From positions 310,001 to 374,000 of the forward strand of contig JAOSJX010000001.1 in assembly GCA_027493875.1 (NCBI GenBank): a stretch of 64,000 bases of DNA, read 5' to 3'. A model generated the notes under the pieces. The model worked only from the letters and a program-made list of their open reading frames with translations, was not told where the DNA came from and did no database searches. Positions 47,591 to 58,157 of this stretch are shown piece by piece. Every line of letters starts with the position of its first letter. Positions within the stretch are counted from its first letter, which is position 1. Origin of the DNA: Deltaproteobacteria bacterium. GTDB taxonomy: Bacteria; Lernaellota; Lernaellaia; JACKCT01. The translations under genes were made by a program, and so were the position numbers.

Positions 47591-48905
47591 ATGAGCGTAC
47601 TCGGTTCCATGTTCTCGGGCATCTCCGGGCTCAACGCCAACGGCGTGGCCATGGAGGTCATCGGCAACAACATCGCCAACATCAACACCCCCGGCCTTCA
47701 AAGGCTCGCGGCCCGACTTCTCCGACATTCTGTCGAAGACGATCTCGTCGGGGTACTCCCTCGGCCGCGGGTCGCAGATCGAAGCGGTCACACAGAATTT
47801 TGCCCAAGGCGGTCTTCAATCCTCGGACAGCGTCACCGACATGGCTCTCGAAGGCGCGGGGTTTTTCGTTCTCAAAAACTCCGACAGCGGCCTCACCGGC
47901 TATTCCCGAGCGGGCAACTTTCACCTGGATGCCGATGGAATCCTCGTCAACGCGCAGGGTTTTCGCGTCCAGGGCTTCGACGTCAATGCGTCGGGAACGA
48001 ACGTCGGCGTCATGCGGGACATCCAAATCCGCAACGTCCCCATCGCTCCGAAAGCCACGGGCGACGGCACGGATCCCGGGTCCGGTATTCTGATGCACGT
48101 CAACCTCGGCTCGCAGGCCACGCTTAATCCCGGCGGGCCGGCGTTCGACGTCAATGACGCCGCGGAGACCTCGAACTTCGTCTCCTCGATCACGGTGTTC
48201 GACAGCCTCGGCAATTCGCATCAGATCAATGCGATACTTCCGAAAAACCGCCGAAACCGCCTCGGGAAATTCGTGGGAATGGTATGCCATTGTCCCGGGG
48301 GAGGATCACATCTCCGGCAACGATACGATCGCCGCCCAAGGCACCATCGACTTCGATACCAACGGCGCCATGCTTTCGGATACGACAACGTCGTCGAGTT
48401 TCGATTTTGTCGGCGGCGCCAGCGCCGGCCAGGTCATCGGATTCGACTTCCGGAGAATCCATCGCCGAAGGCGGCACCGGATACTCCGGCACCACGCAGT
48501 TCGGCGAGAACTCCGCACTTGTCTTTCAGTCGCAGGACGGTTACGCCTCGGCCTACATCCAAGGCATCGTCGTGGAACAGGACGGCACGATCGTCGGCCG
48601 CTACACAAACGGCGTCACATTGCGGTTCGCGCAGGTCGCCGTCGCCCGGTTCCAGACGCAGGAACGCCTTGCGCCTCTGGGCAGCAACCTCTACCAAGAA
48701 ACGATTTCTTCCGGCGCGCCGATCGTCGGCGTCGCGGGAGAAGGCGGCAACGGCCGCATCTTCTCGAACACGCTGGAACTGTCGAACGTGGACATGGCGC
48801 AGCAGTTCGTCACCATGATCACCACGCAGCGCGGCCCAGGCCAACAGCCGGACCATCACGATCGCCGATGAAATGATGACCGAGCTGCTCAACCTCAAGC
48901 GATAA
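47591..48905 (+). CDS. flgE: Flagellar hook protein FlgE
   Basis: The structural subunit of the hook. Seen: the N-terminal rod-like heptads SMFSGISGLNANGVAMEVIG and NNIANINTPG, then MALEGAGFFVLKNSDSG, YSRAGNFHLDADGILVNAQG, ITVFDSLGNSH and, at the end, NTLELSNVDMAQQFVTMI with ADEMMTELLNL. The length, about 437 residues, is typical. Four breaks (about 47698, 48230, 48450, 48835) make it one of the most damaged genes in the window; all conserved blocks survive. A good ribosome site (GGGAGGAG) precedes ATG 47591. Confidence 0.93.
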
Positions 48906-48914
48906 AACTTCGCC

Positions 48915-48951
48915 GCGGGCGTCCGGAGATCTCCCCCCTTCGGACGCCCGC
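48915..48951 (+). other. Stable hairpin after flgE
   Basis: GCGGGCGTCCG (48915-48925) and CGGACGCCCGC (48941-48951) form a perfect 11-bp stem with a 15-base loop. No T run follows, so it is not a classical terminator; it may be a 3'-end stabiliser or a Rho-independent-like pause between flgE and the small downstream gene. Confidence 0.6.
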
Positions 48952-48981
48952 CCTCCTCCGTTTCGGAAGGGAGCGCCGCCG

Positions 48982-49227
48982 ATGGCCGCGAACGAGGCCG
49001 AGCTCAAAAAAAAGCAAAAAGAGGAAGCCGAGCGCAAGGCCCGCGAGGAACTCGAACAGGCTGTGGCCGAGCTTCAAGTCAAATTGGAGGGGGACATCTT
49101 CGCCGGCATTATCACGCGCGGCGCGGCGCTTGTGGTGTGTCTCATGCTCTTCGCCCTCATCACCTACGCCGCCTGGACCAAACTTCCCGTCCTGGTCGAA
49201 TCCCTGCTCACGCGATTCCTAGGCTAG
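48982..49227 (+). CDS. Small coiled-coil, single-pass membrane protein after flgE
   Basis: An intact 81-residue protein not recognised as a named family. Seen: a highly charged helical N-terminus (EAELKKKQKEEAERKAREEL) with heptad character, then one membrane helix (ALVVCLMLFALITYAAW) near residues 50-66 and a short tail. Location after the hook gene suggests a flagellar accessory role, such as a FliL- or FlgX-like helper, but there is no sequence evidence for either. It has its own GGAAGG-type ribosome site and ATG 48982. Confidence 0.6.
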   Translation: MAANEAELKKKQKEEAERKAREELEQAVAELQVKLEGDIFAGIITRGAALVVCLMLFALITYAAWTKLPVLVESLLTRFLG

Positions 49228-49288
49228 CGCAGTTCACGGTTTTCCGTAGCCATCGATCGACCGCGTCGGCTGGTCGTCTGTGCAACCC

Positions 49289-49392
49289 GGTTGACAGTTC
49301 ACAGTTCAAAGTTGACCGTCGAAAGCCCCCATGGACGGAGGACGCCGCGACGCCGCAGAATGCTGTTAACTGTTGACTGAAAACTGTCGACC
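49289..49392. repeat. Imperfect inverted-repeat element, possible MITE
   Basis: The 28-base left arm (49289-49316) and the inverted right arm (49365-49392) match at 21 of 28 positions. Together they span 104 bases with a 48-base centre and no coding potential. The AACTGTC/GACAGTT arms resemble short repeat families seen between bacterial genes. Confidence 0.55.
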
Positions 49393-49476
49393 GCGCCCGT
49401 CTCATGTTTGTTGAGGAGATAAGTATATTCGCGAACCGCTCTAGAGCATTTAACGACTGTTTGGGATCTCATCGTC

Positions 49477-49508
49477 GCCGTGCCCGTGCCCGTGACCGTG
49501 ACCGTACC
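49477..49508. repeat. Tandem CCGTG-type hexamer run
   Basis: About five consecutive hexamers of the pattern CCGTGC or CCGTGA. It encodes nothing recognisable and lies in the spacer before RNase Z. Confidence 0.55.
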
Positions 49509-49554
49509 CGGACCTCAATATTCCCCACTCGTCATTCGCCATTCGAAATTCCGA

Positions 49555-50481
49555 TCATCCTTTGACGGGAATCTCGTACCGCGCCAGATCGCGCCCCGCT
49601 TCCAGGGCGGGAAAAACATCGCGCGCGGGTTCCAGAACGCGCTCCAGATCGTCGTTCGCGTAACGCGGCGACCAATGGACGATCACGGCGCGGCGCGCTT
49701 CGGCCTCGCGGAGTTGCTGCGCGGCCTGCAGAACCGATTGGTGTCCCTTTTTGTTCGCCTCGTCGGCCATCTCGTCTTCAAACATGCCTTCCATGAAAAC
49801 GAGGTCGGCGCCGCGCGCGAGTTCGACCGCCCCGCGGCACGGACGCGTATCCGTGATGTACGCGATCTTCCGGCCCTCCCGGTCGGGGCCGAGCACTTGC
49901 TCCGGGCGCACTTCCCCGCCGCCGTCGCCGGTCACCGGCTCCCCGCGCTGCAACCGCCCCCACGCCGGTCCTTCCGGCACGCCGAGTTCACGCGCTTTCT
50001 CGACGCTGAACCGCCCCGCCCTTGGTTTTCGCAAACCGCGTAACCGAGGCAGCGCGTCCGATGGCGCAAGCGCTTGTAGACCACGTCGAAGGTTTCGGCG
50101 GTCATCGCGACGCCTTCAGCCTCGGTGAGCTCCACGATGTCAAGCGGATAGTTGCGTTCGAATCCCAGCGTCCGCTCCTGCGCGCGCACGTACGCGCCGA
50201 TGCCGCGCGGGCCGTAGATCCGCACCGTTCCTTCGGGCTCGGCCTGATTGAGAAGCATGAGCATGCCGGGGAGACCGGTCACGTGATCGGCGTGAATGTG
50301 GCTGATGAAAATATCGGCGATGGGTTTGATGCCGATCTTCGACATCTTCACGGGAATCTGCGTTCCCTCGCCGCAATCGGAAAAGCAGCGTCCGCCCTTC
50401 GAGACGCACGGCGAGGCTCACCAGAAAACGGTTCGGCATCGGCATCATGCCGCCCGATCCCAACAGAACGCATTCGATCAT
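49555..50481 (-). CDS. rnz: Ribonuclease Z
   Basis: A metallo-beta-lactamase-fold endonuclease that trims tRNA 3' ends. Seen: LLGSGGMMPMPNRF at the N-terminus, DCGEGTQ-like metal region in the second frame, ISHIHADHVTGLPGMLML (the HxHxDH zinc motif), IYGPRGI, YKRLRHRTRCLGYAV, YITDTRPC (Asp metal ligand) and VHWSPRY (last His). About 308 residues. Breaks near 50380 and 50030. Followed by the repeat-rich spacer. It begins 15 bases after the asparagine-synthase-like gene, so it ends the minus-strand operon. Confidence 0.92.
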
Positions 50482-50496
50482 CGCCGCTCTCCCTGC

Positions 50497-52321
50497 TCAA
50501 TCATGCGCGAGGCGCGCCATGTCGTCATCCAACGTGCCGTCCATCCAACGCGCCATGACCTCGAACGTCAGCGCCATACCGATCTCGTCGGTGTGCGATT
50601 TGCGCCGGCCCATATGCTCCTCGACAAGGCGCGTCACGAGAGCCGGCGGCGTATAGTGCGCATAACGCGCCTTCGGGTCCAGCAGCAACCCCTCCACCAG
50701 CCGCCGGGCCGGCTGCTCGCGGATCCACGCCGCGTAATTCTGGTAGTTGCGCAAAGACTGCACCGGCAGGCCCCACCGGTTCACGAGCCCGACGACCCGG
50801 CCGGCTTGATAACGCGACTTCCGCGAGAGCTGCGCAAGCCACGTCGGCGCGCCGACCGGAACACCTGTTTTTTGCCAGGGAATGCTCTGGAAGAAGTCCG
50901 GAAACGCGGCCAGCACCATATCGCGGTAAAGCGCCGAGCTTTGGCGGATCTCCGTCCCGAGCCCGACGACGAGTTCCTGCAGGGCGTTGTCGGCGATCGG
51001 ATACCGCAGAAAAAAACCGTGCTTCCAGAACGTATCCGCGATCGTGCAGCGGTGATTCCGCTGCTCCATGTAAAACGCATCCGAGTCGTCCGTGGCGTGA
51101 AACTCCGCGGCGAACATTTCGCGCACGTGCCCGAGCCGGTCGGTCATCGGCGTTCCGGAACTCGTATTTGACCAGCGACGGTCCCACGTTCGCCGGGTCG
51201 ATCACGTGGCGCCCGCCGAACGTCGAATTTCCCAGCGCGCCCGAATGAACGTGCCACATCAAGCCGGCGACGTCGTCGAAGGACTCGGCCGCGTGGCAAT
51301 GAAAGATATTCATGAACCCGTCGGCCGCGACCGCCCACGGAACGCGCCGGGCGAGCCAATCCGCCGGCTTTCCAAGCTCGAAAAAATGCAGCGTCGCGCC
51401 GCGGACGCGCGCGACTTTTTCCGCGATCAAGTGATCCGCGCATCCCGGAATACCGAGCGACACCAAGGTCAGATCGGCTTTTTTCGGCCAGGCGGCGACG
51501 ATGGCGCGGCTGTCGAGACCGCCGGAAAGAAACGCGCCCTGGCCGGCGCCGAACGATCGTTTTTCAACCGCCGTGCGGAAAACCCGCGCGACCTCTTCGA
51601 CCGTCTCCCGGTAAGTTCGTCCGCGCGGCGCGGCGGCGATGTCCGACCACGCCCAGCATTGGCGCTCGCGCGCTCCGTCGGCGTCGATGGTGAGATGCGT
51701 GCGGCCGGGAAGAAGCCGGACGCTCTTGACCCACGTTTTATCCCCGAAGACGTTGCCGATTACAAACGCCTGCGCCACGGCGTCCGCGTCGATGTCGCGC
51801 GGCACGGCCGGATGGGCGAGAACGGCTTTCAACTCGCCTCCGAACACGACGAGGCCGGCGCCTTGATAAACGAACAGATAGTTGAGCCCGAATCGGTCGC
51901 TCGCGAGATGGAGCCGGCGCTCGCGCGCGTCATAACAGGCGAGCGCGAAAACCCCGTCCGCTTTGGCCAGCCAATCGAACCCGCACGTCTCGACAAGGCG
52001 CAGCGCCGCCGCGCCGAATCCGCCCGCCGGATCGAACGGGGGAACCGGAGTATACGTCCGCGCCAGCTCACCAAGGTTGTAGATCTCGCCGTCGAACGCG
52101 ACGAACCACCGTCCGTCCGCCGACGACGCGACGCAGCCCTCCGCCATGATCGACAGCGCCACCGTCCCCGCGGCGAACCCGTCCACCCGCACCGGCGGTA
52201 CCGTTTCCGTTCGCGTCCCGCGCTGCATCGACGCGGCCATGTGATCGAGCGCGACGTTCGTCGCGTTTGCGTCCGGCGCTCGCTGCGGATCGGGATGAAA
52301 TACGCCGTAGAGGCCGGGCAT
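50497..52321 (-). CDS. Asparagine-synthase-like protein lacking the amidotransferase cysteine
   Basis: About 607 residues. Seen: an N-terminal class II amidotransferase fold (MPGLYGVFHPD, FVAFDGEIYNLGELA, GVFALACYDARERRLHLASD, FGLNYLF) but position 2 is Pro, where active enzymes have Cys (MCGI). The ATP-pyrophosphatase loop is intact (GAFLSGGLDSRAIVAA). A break near 51150 separates the C-terminal part. Such proteins include amide- or lactam-forming ligases of surface sugars, lasso-peptide cyclases and beta-lactam synthetases; without glutaminase it may use free ammonia or an internal amine. It sits beside a flippase, suggesting a polymer-modification role. Confidence 0.85.
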
Positions 52322-53837
52322 TATTTTTCCTTCCGCGCCTTCAAAAACGCCGCGGCGCTCGAAAGTACCAACGCGCGGTCGAGCGCAAGCAGCGTCGCCA
52401 CGTAGCCCGCGCCGCCGACCAGGACCAGCAGGCCGAGACGCGCCGACGACGGCCAGCGCGCCGCTCCGAAATACGTCAGGCCGACGTAATCCGCCGCGAC
52501 GGTCACCACGGCCAGAACAAGCAGCGCCGCGCCGGGCAGTTTCAAGTAACCGACGAACCGCGCCATGTTGAATCCCACGAGCCGGCGTACGATGTAAACA
52601 ATAAACACGAATTCGAGCAGCTTGAGCGCGCTGTAACTCCACGCGAGCGTGAGCACGCTGATGTGAATCGCCGCGTAAAAAACAAGCGCGTTCGACAGCG
52701 CCGCGCCCACGTTCTGCCAAAAACCGATATCCGCCCGGTCTTTCGCGAGCAGCACGGCGCCGCCCGGATTGATGAGGCACTTCAGGAAACCCATGACGGC
52801 CAGCGCGCGGATGGACGGAACCGCGTCGCCCCATTGCGGCCCCACGAGCGTGATCACCGCGGGCTCCGCCGTCAGATAAAGCCCCAACAGCAACGGACCG
52901 TTGATCACCGCGACCGCCTGAAGAATCCGCTGGTAAGTGTCCTGCACCTTCTCCGGATCGTTTTGCAGCCGCGACATCACCGGCAACGCGAACCGCGCGA
53001 GCACGGGATTGATCTTGTGCAGCGGCAGCGTCGCGAGTTGGTAGGCGATCACGTAAAACCCGAGCGCCGTTTCGCCGAAGAAACGCCCGATGATGAGATA
53101 ATCCACGTTCGCCGCGAGAAGATTGATTGTGCGTTCGCCGGTCTGGTAGAGCCCGAAGCGGATGAACCCCGAAAGATCCGCCCACCGAAAATGCAGGCGC
53201 GGGCGCCATCGCCGCCAGCCGATCGCGCAAAGAAAAATCGTGCGCGCCGCCATCTGGCCGAGTTGCGATCCGACGAGCGCGAACACGCCGAATCCCTGAA
53301 CAGCCATGACGACGCCGATCCCGAGACCGACGATCGACCCGACGATCTCCACGATCGCGAGCATCCGAAACTCGAAGTGCCGTTGAAGCAGCGCGATGAA
53401 TTGCTGGCCGACCGCCTGCACCGTAAAAATCGCCGCCATCCAGTAAAGGACCGGCGCGACGCGCGGCTCGCGGTAATACATCACGACAAGCGGCACCACC
53501 GCCCACAAAAGCGCGGCCGTCAGCAGGCTCGAACCGAGATTCGCCCAGTACAGGCTCGAAAGTTGCTCATGACGGATGTTTTCGCGTTGGATAATGGCGT
53601 TCGAAAGGCCGAGTTGCGCGAGGCCGCCGGAGAGGCCGATCACGACGTTGGCCATCCCCATGAGCCCGAAATCGCCGGGGGAAGATAGCGCCCCAGCACG
53701 GCCAGACTCGCCATCTGGCAGAACGTCCCGACGCCGAACGACACGCCCGTCCAGAACGTCCCCTTCGCGGCGATCCGCGAAACAGGCAGGGAGGTTTCGA
53801 AATCGGCGCCCGTGTCCTCGCGAGGTTCGACGTTCAT
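52321..53837 (-). CDS. MOP-superfamily polysaccharide flippase (WzxC-like)
   Basis: A multi-pass membrane protein of about 505 residues that moves lipid-linked sugars across the inner membrane. Seen: GTFWTGVSFGVGTFCQMASL, MANVVIGLSGGLAQLGLSNA, LLAANVDYLIIGRFFGETAL, GFYVIAYQLATLPLHKINPV and a series of hydrophobic helices through the C-terminus (LLVLAVVTVAADYVG). One break near 53690. Start ATG 53837 shares bases with the preceding protease stop (ATGA); the stop shares its last A with the next ATG (TAATG). Consistent with an exopolysaccharide or O-antigen operon. Confidence 0.88.
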
Positions 53838-56458
53838 TCCTTGCCGTTGTCGGGGGAGTGACGAGGGCCTCCGCAAAGGCGTCCGGCCGCAGGTAGCGGC
53901 GCGCAACGTCGCGAAGCCGCTCCGGCGTGATACCCTCCATGCGCCGCGCGACGCGAAAAGGCTCTTTGTAGGAAAGGCCGAGCAACTCGTCGAGCGCCAT
54001 CGACTGCGCCACGGTGGACAGGTGCGCCATATCGATCTCCGCCGCGCCCACGAGATAACGCTTGGCGGATTCCAACTCCGCCGCCGGCACGAGTTCGTCG
54101 CGCAGGCGCAACACCTGCTCCCAGATCCCGCGGCGCGCCTCGTCCACGCGGTCCGGCGACGTGCCGATATACAGGCCGAAGGCGCCGGGCTCCTGCCCCT
54201 CGTGATTGAAGCTCGTCACCGAATACGCGAGATGCCGCCGGTCGCGCAGCTCCATGAACAGCCGCCCGCTCTGCCCCGACAAAAGCGCGTTCAACAACTC
54301 CAGCGCATGCCGGTCGCGGCTCGTGATGGTCGTGCCGAGAAAGCCGATCACCAGGTGCGCCTGGCTTTTGTCCACGCGCAAAACCGCGCTCCGCGCCCCC
54401 GTAAAGGACGCTTCCGGGCGTGGATCGCGCAACGCCCTTCCCGACGCCTTGAGACGGCCGAGGTGCTTTTCCGCCGCCCGCCGCGCCTGCTCGAAGGACA
54501 CATCACCGACAACGGCGACAACCAATTCCCTTCGGACGCACGACCGCCCGGTGGAACGCCCGCAGGCGGCGCCGCGACAGGCGGCCCAGGGTCTCCGGCG
54601 TGCCGAGCATTGACACGCCGTAAGGATGGCGCGTGAACAACGTTTCGAGAAACAAGTCGATGCAGCGGCGGTCCGGTTGGTCTTCGCGGCGCGCGATCGC
54701 GGCGAGGGTATCGGCGCGCGCCAGTTCGATTTCCTCGTCGGGAAACGTGGGATCGATCAGCGCCTCGGCGGTCAATTCCAGGCCTTGCTCGAAATCGCGC
54801 GACAAAAACTCGCCCGAGACGCCGACGCTGTTGCGGCCGGAAAAACCGGAAACGCCGCCCGCCAACCCGTCCACCGCCTCGGCGAACGCGTCGGCCGAAT
54901 GCCGCTTCGTGCCTTTCGTCAATAAACTCGTCGTCAGGCGCGACAGCCCGGCGTGGTCCCGCCCCTCGAGGCGAAGGCCGCCGTGCATGACGGCCTTGAC
55001 GGAGAAGATGGCGGTTTGCGTCGACTCCTTCACGATCAAACGCACGCCGTTGGACAGGCGCGTCATCTTTAGGCGGTGACGTTGCCCGGCGGTCGCCGCG
55101 ACGGTCGGCGGACGCTCGGCGCGCGCCGCGGGTGAAACGGACTTTCGGACCGCGCGCCGCGCCGGAGATTTTCCGTTCAGGACTTCACGAAACGCGTCTT
55201 TGGTCAGCCGGTTTTTGAAATTCGGCGGCGCCAGCAGACTCAGCGTTGCCCGGCGCGGCGAGAGGTAATCGGCCGCGTAAGCGCGCACGTCGTCGCGCGT
55301 CACGGCCGCGAGGCGGTCGAGATAGCGCTCGTCGTAGTCGAGCCCGCCGGTAAACAGATAGGAATAGCCGAGTTTCTTGGCGAGCCCGGAGGGCGTTTCG
55401 CGTTCGTAGACGAACCACGATTCGACGATGCGTTTCGCCTTGTCGAGTTCCGCTTGTCCGAGACCGCGGTCCGCGAGGCGCGCCACTTCCCGCGCCGTCG
55501 CGCGAACGGCCGCCACGGTCCGCCGCGGATCGCAAACGCCGCCCGCGGAAAAAACGCCCGCGTCCACGAGGTTGTAGCAATACGAAAACGTCTCGTAGAC
55601 GAGCTTTCGTTTTCGTTTGACTTCGCGCACGAGCCGCGCCGAATCGCCGCCCCCGAGCACCAGCGACGCGATATCGGCGACCGCCGTGTCGGGATGCAGG
55701 ACGTGCGGCGCCGGATAGCCCAGCTCGAACGTCGCCTCCTGAACCGGCTGAAACGCCAGCGCCAACCGCGCCGACCGCTGCGCCGTTTCCGCCGCGCGCT
55801 TCGGCCGCCTCACCGCGGCCGGGGCCGCCTCGGCGTAGGCCGCGCGCAGCCGTTTTTCCGCGTCGCGCGGGTCGAAATCGCCCGCCACCACGGCCACAAC
55901 GTTCGCCGGACGATAGTACCGGCGAAAGAACGCGACGACGTCGCAGCGCTGCATGCCGAGAATGACGTTGCGCGTACCGATGATCGGCCGGCGATACGGA
56001 TGGCGGCGGAACATCGTCTTGAAAAGATTGCGGCTCACGACGTTGGACGGCATATCCTCGGAGCGCGACATCTCTTCGAGAATGACGTGACGCTCGCGGT
56101 CGAGCTCCTCCGCGTCGAGCGACGCGTTTTGCAGCGCGTCGGCGAGCACGTCCAGCCCCACCGTCCAATACCGCGACGACATCGTCACGTAGTAGCAGGT
56201 GTGGTCGAAGGTGGTGTACGCGTTGATCTCGCCGCCGGCGCCCTCGATCTCCGCCGCGATGCGTCCCACGGGCCGCTTCGGCGTCCCCTTGAAGATCATG
56301 TGCTCGTGGAGATGCGCGAGGCCCGCCTGATCGTCCGTTTCGTCCGCGGAACCGACGCGCACAAAAAACAACGCCGACACGACGGGCGTGTCGTGATTCT
56401 CCTGCAGAACCGCCGTCAGCCCGCCGGGCAGTTTGACGACGCTGATGCCGTCCGTCAT
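53834..56458 (-). CDS. M16-family zinc metallopeptidase, tandem domains
   Basis: A pitrilysin/insulinase-type protease of about 874 residues with two M16 halves. Seen: the inverted zinc motif AHLHEHMIFKG (HxxEH), EINAYTTFDHTCYYVTM, the distal Glu in RERHVILEEMSRSEDM, and a second half that keeps the fold (KMTRLSNGVRLIVKE, GRDHAGLSRLTTSLLTKGT) without a clear zinc motif, as usual. Breaks near 54535 and 53855, the latter in a C5 run that hides the natural stop overlapping the flippase ATG. The start overlaps the upstream transferase stop (ATGA) with a GGGGAGG ribosome site. Confidence 0.92.
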
Positions 56459-57928
56459 GGCGCCTCCCCTTCCGGCGATGCCACCGCCAGACGGACCCAT
56501 TCCGCCGGCCAGACCGGATAGCGCGATACGTCGTATTCACCCGCCAGCTCCGTATCCGCCGCGACGTGTTCCGGAGATAACCGCGATCGGCGCGTCGATC
56601 GGCTCCTCGGGCGGTTCCGAAAGATACGAAGCGCTGCCATATCCGCGGAGATAGAACGGCGCCGGATGCGGCACGTCGACCAGCACGATGCGCGTGTTCG
56701 GGCCGTCGAACCGTCTGGAGGTGTCGTCGATGGCGCGGATCATGTCCAGGTACTCCCCGTTTCGTCTGCACGTACACAAAAGGTACGGCGTCGTCGTCAT
56801 AACGCTCGAAATTGATGTCCCGGGACATCGATTGGAAAGGCCAAACGATCAGAGCGGCGAGCCCTCCCCCAAGAACCAGCCGGTGCCGGGCCGCAAGGCG
56901 GCCGAGCGCCTCGGATACCCCAAGCCCCGCTAGCGGATAAAGAGGCCAGACACCACTGATGAGGGCACCACGGCGTTTTATAGGGGATAACCGAGTAAAG
57001 CAACAAATGCGCGAACCCGAAAACCGCGAAAAACACGGCGATTGGTTGGCGCCGTCGCACCGCCGGAACCGCAAGCCCGGCGCCGATCAAAAGCGGCCAA
57101 TCGTATAATAAAAGCAGTTTATAGAAATAAAAGAAACTCTTTTCGTGGCCCGTTTTGGCGACGCCTGTCTGCAACCAAGGAGAAAGGCCACGAAAAAATC
57201 CAGCAAACCTCGCGGGTTCCGCCCGAGCGTCGAAAAAAGCATCATCCAGACGAACAAACCGGCAAGAACGGCGTCGACCATCCCGGACCGACCGGCCCGT
57301 TGGCATGCGCGTCCACGGCGCCTCGAACGAAAGACCGCCGTCCGCCCTCCCCAAAATCCGTGCCGTGGCGATCCCCACCACCGCGCAACCCACGGCCAGC
57401 AGTGCCGTTTCTTTCGACCCAAAGGCCAGAGCAACCGATACGGCCAACCCGCCGAGATCGCGGATTTTCGCGTTCTCGAGGAACCGAAACAAAAACCAAA
57501 TTGCTAAACTTATTGAAAAGACTAAGTAAATCTCGTGGATGAAGGTCCGCGAGAAATAGACGTTCATCGGCGAAACCGCCATGGCGGCCGCGGTAAACAC
57601 GGCTCCGGGCCGCCCAATCCACGGCGCCAGCGCCAATATCATGAAGACCGCCCCCAACCCCCAGCGCCGCCGGAATCGCCCGGAGCGTTTTCTCGTTCAT
57701 GGCGGTGAAGCGCGCCGGGACATAGGCCAGCTCGTACAGGAGCGGGCCGTGATAATTCGAGGGGTTGTACGCGTAGTATCCGTGCTCGGCCAACGTCTTC
57801 GTAAAACCGTGGTTGACGCTTTCGTCGTGGTGAAATGGCTTAAGGTCGAGCCGGGAGAAACGTATTCCGACCGACGCGGTCAGGACAAGCGCGGAAAAGG
57901 CGAGAAAAAGAGCGCGGGACCGCGTCAT
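56455..57928 (-). CDS. Agl23/TIGR03663-type membrane glycosyltransferase-like protein
   Basis: A large multi-pass membrane protein of about 490 residues related to GT39-type transferases and to flippase-associated Agl23. Seen: KPFHHDESVNHGFTKTLAEH near the N-terminus (DES is the likely catalytic acid), YNPSNYHGPLLYELAYVPAR, AMAVSPMNVYFSRTFIHEI, AFGSKETALLAVG and many membrane helices. Breaks near 57660, 57300, 56960, 56790 and 56565 scatter it over all frames; the conserved blocks are in order. It heads the minus-strand operon with protease, flippase and Asn-synthase-like genes. Confidence 0.83.
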
Positions 57929-57986
57929 GGGGCGGCGATGATGCCGTATTTTCGCCGCTCTCTCAAGGCGCGCCGATCGTTGATGT

Positions 57987-58013
57987 TTGACAACCCGACG
58001 AAATCCCTATAGA
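57987..58013 (+). promoter_or_regulatory. Candidate promoter for rhlE
   Basis: TTGACA (57987-57992) and TATAGA (58008-58013) face rhlE with a 15-base spacer, slightly short. The spacer 57929-58157 is a divergent control region and has no other clear feature. Confidence 0.4.
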
Positions 58014-58157
58014 ACGCGCCCACGCCAATGCTCCTCATTGAATCCGTGTGAAGACACACCCCTGGGCCGCTTTCCAAAAGACTTCCCAGTAAAAAAATTC
58101 GGTGATGGCCGCGCCGGCCGTTATCCCCGGAACGCATCCGCGGAAAAGAAAAAGGTT

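Larger units (their letters stand above)
49228..49554. other. Repeat-rich intergenic region
   Basis: No gene is visible in 327 bases. It holds a 28-base imperfect inverted repeat pair (49289-49392), a TAGAGC palindrome resembling IS630 ends (49434-49455) and a run of CCGTG-containing hexamers (about 49477-49508). It separates the rightward flagellar operon from the leftward RNase Z operon, so their convergent ends meet here. Confidence 0.6.

Noticed and set aside
48915..48951. Hairpin after flgE as a classical terminator
   Set aside because: The stem is strong but no T run follows on the plus strand.
50525..53506. A 993-residue minus-strand frame joining flippase shadow and Asn-synthase-like gene
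   Set aside because: The part before 52321 is an antisense-like, Arg-rich read of the flippase gene in a wrong frame; the real start is the ATG at 52321.
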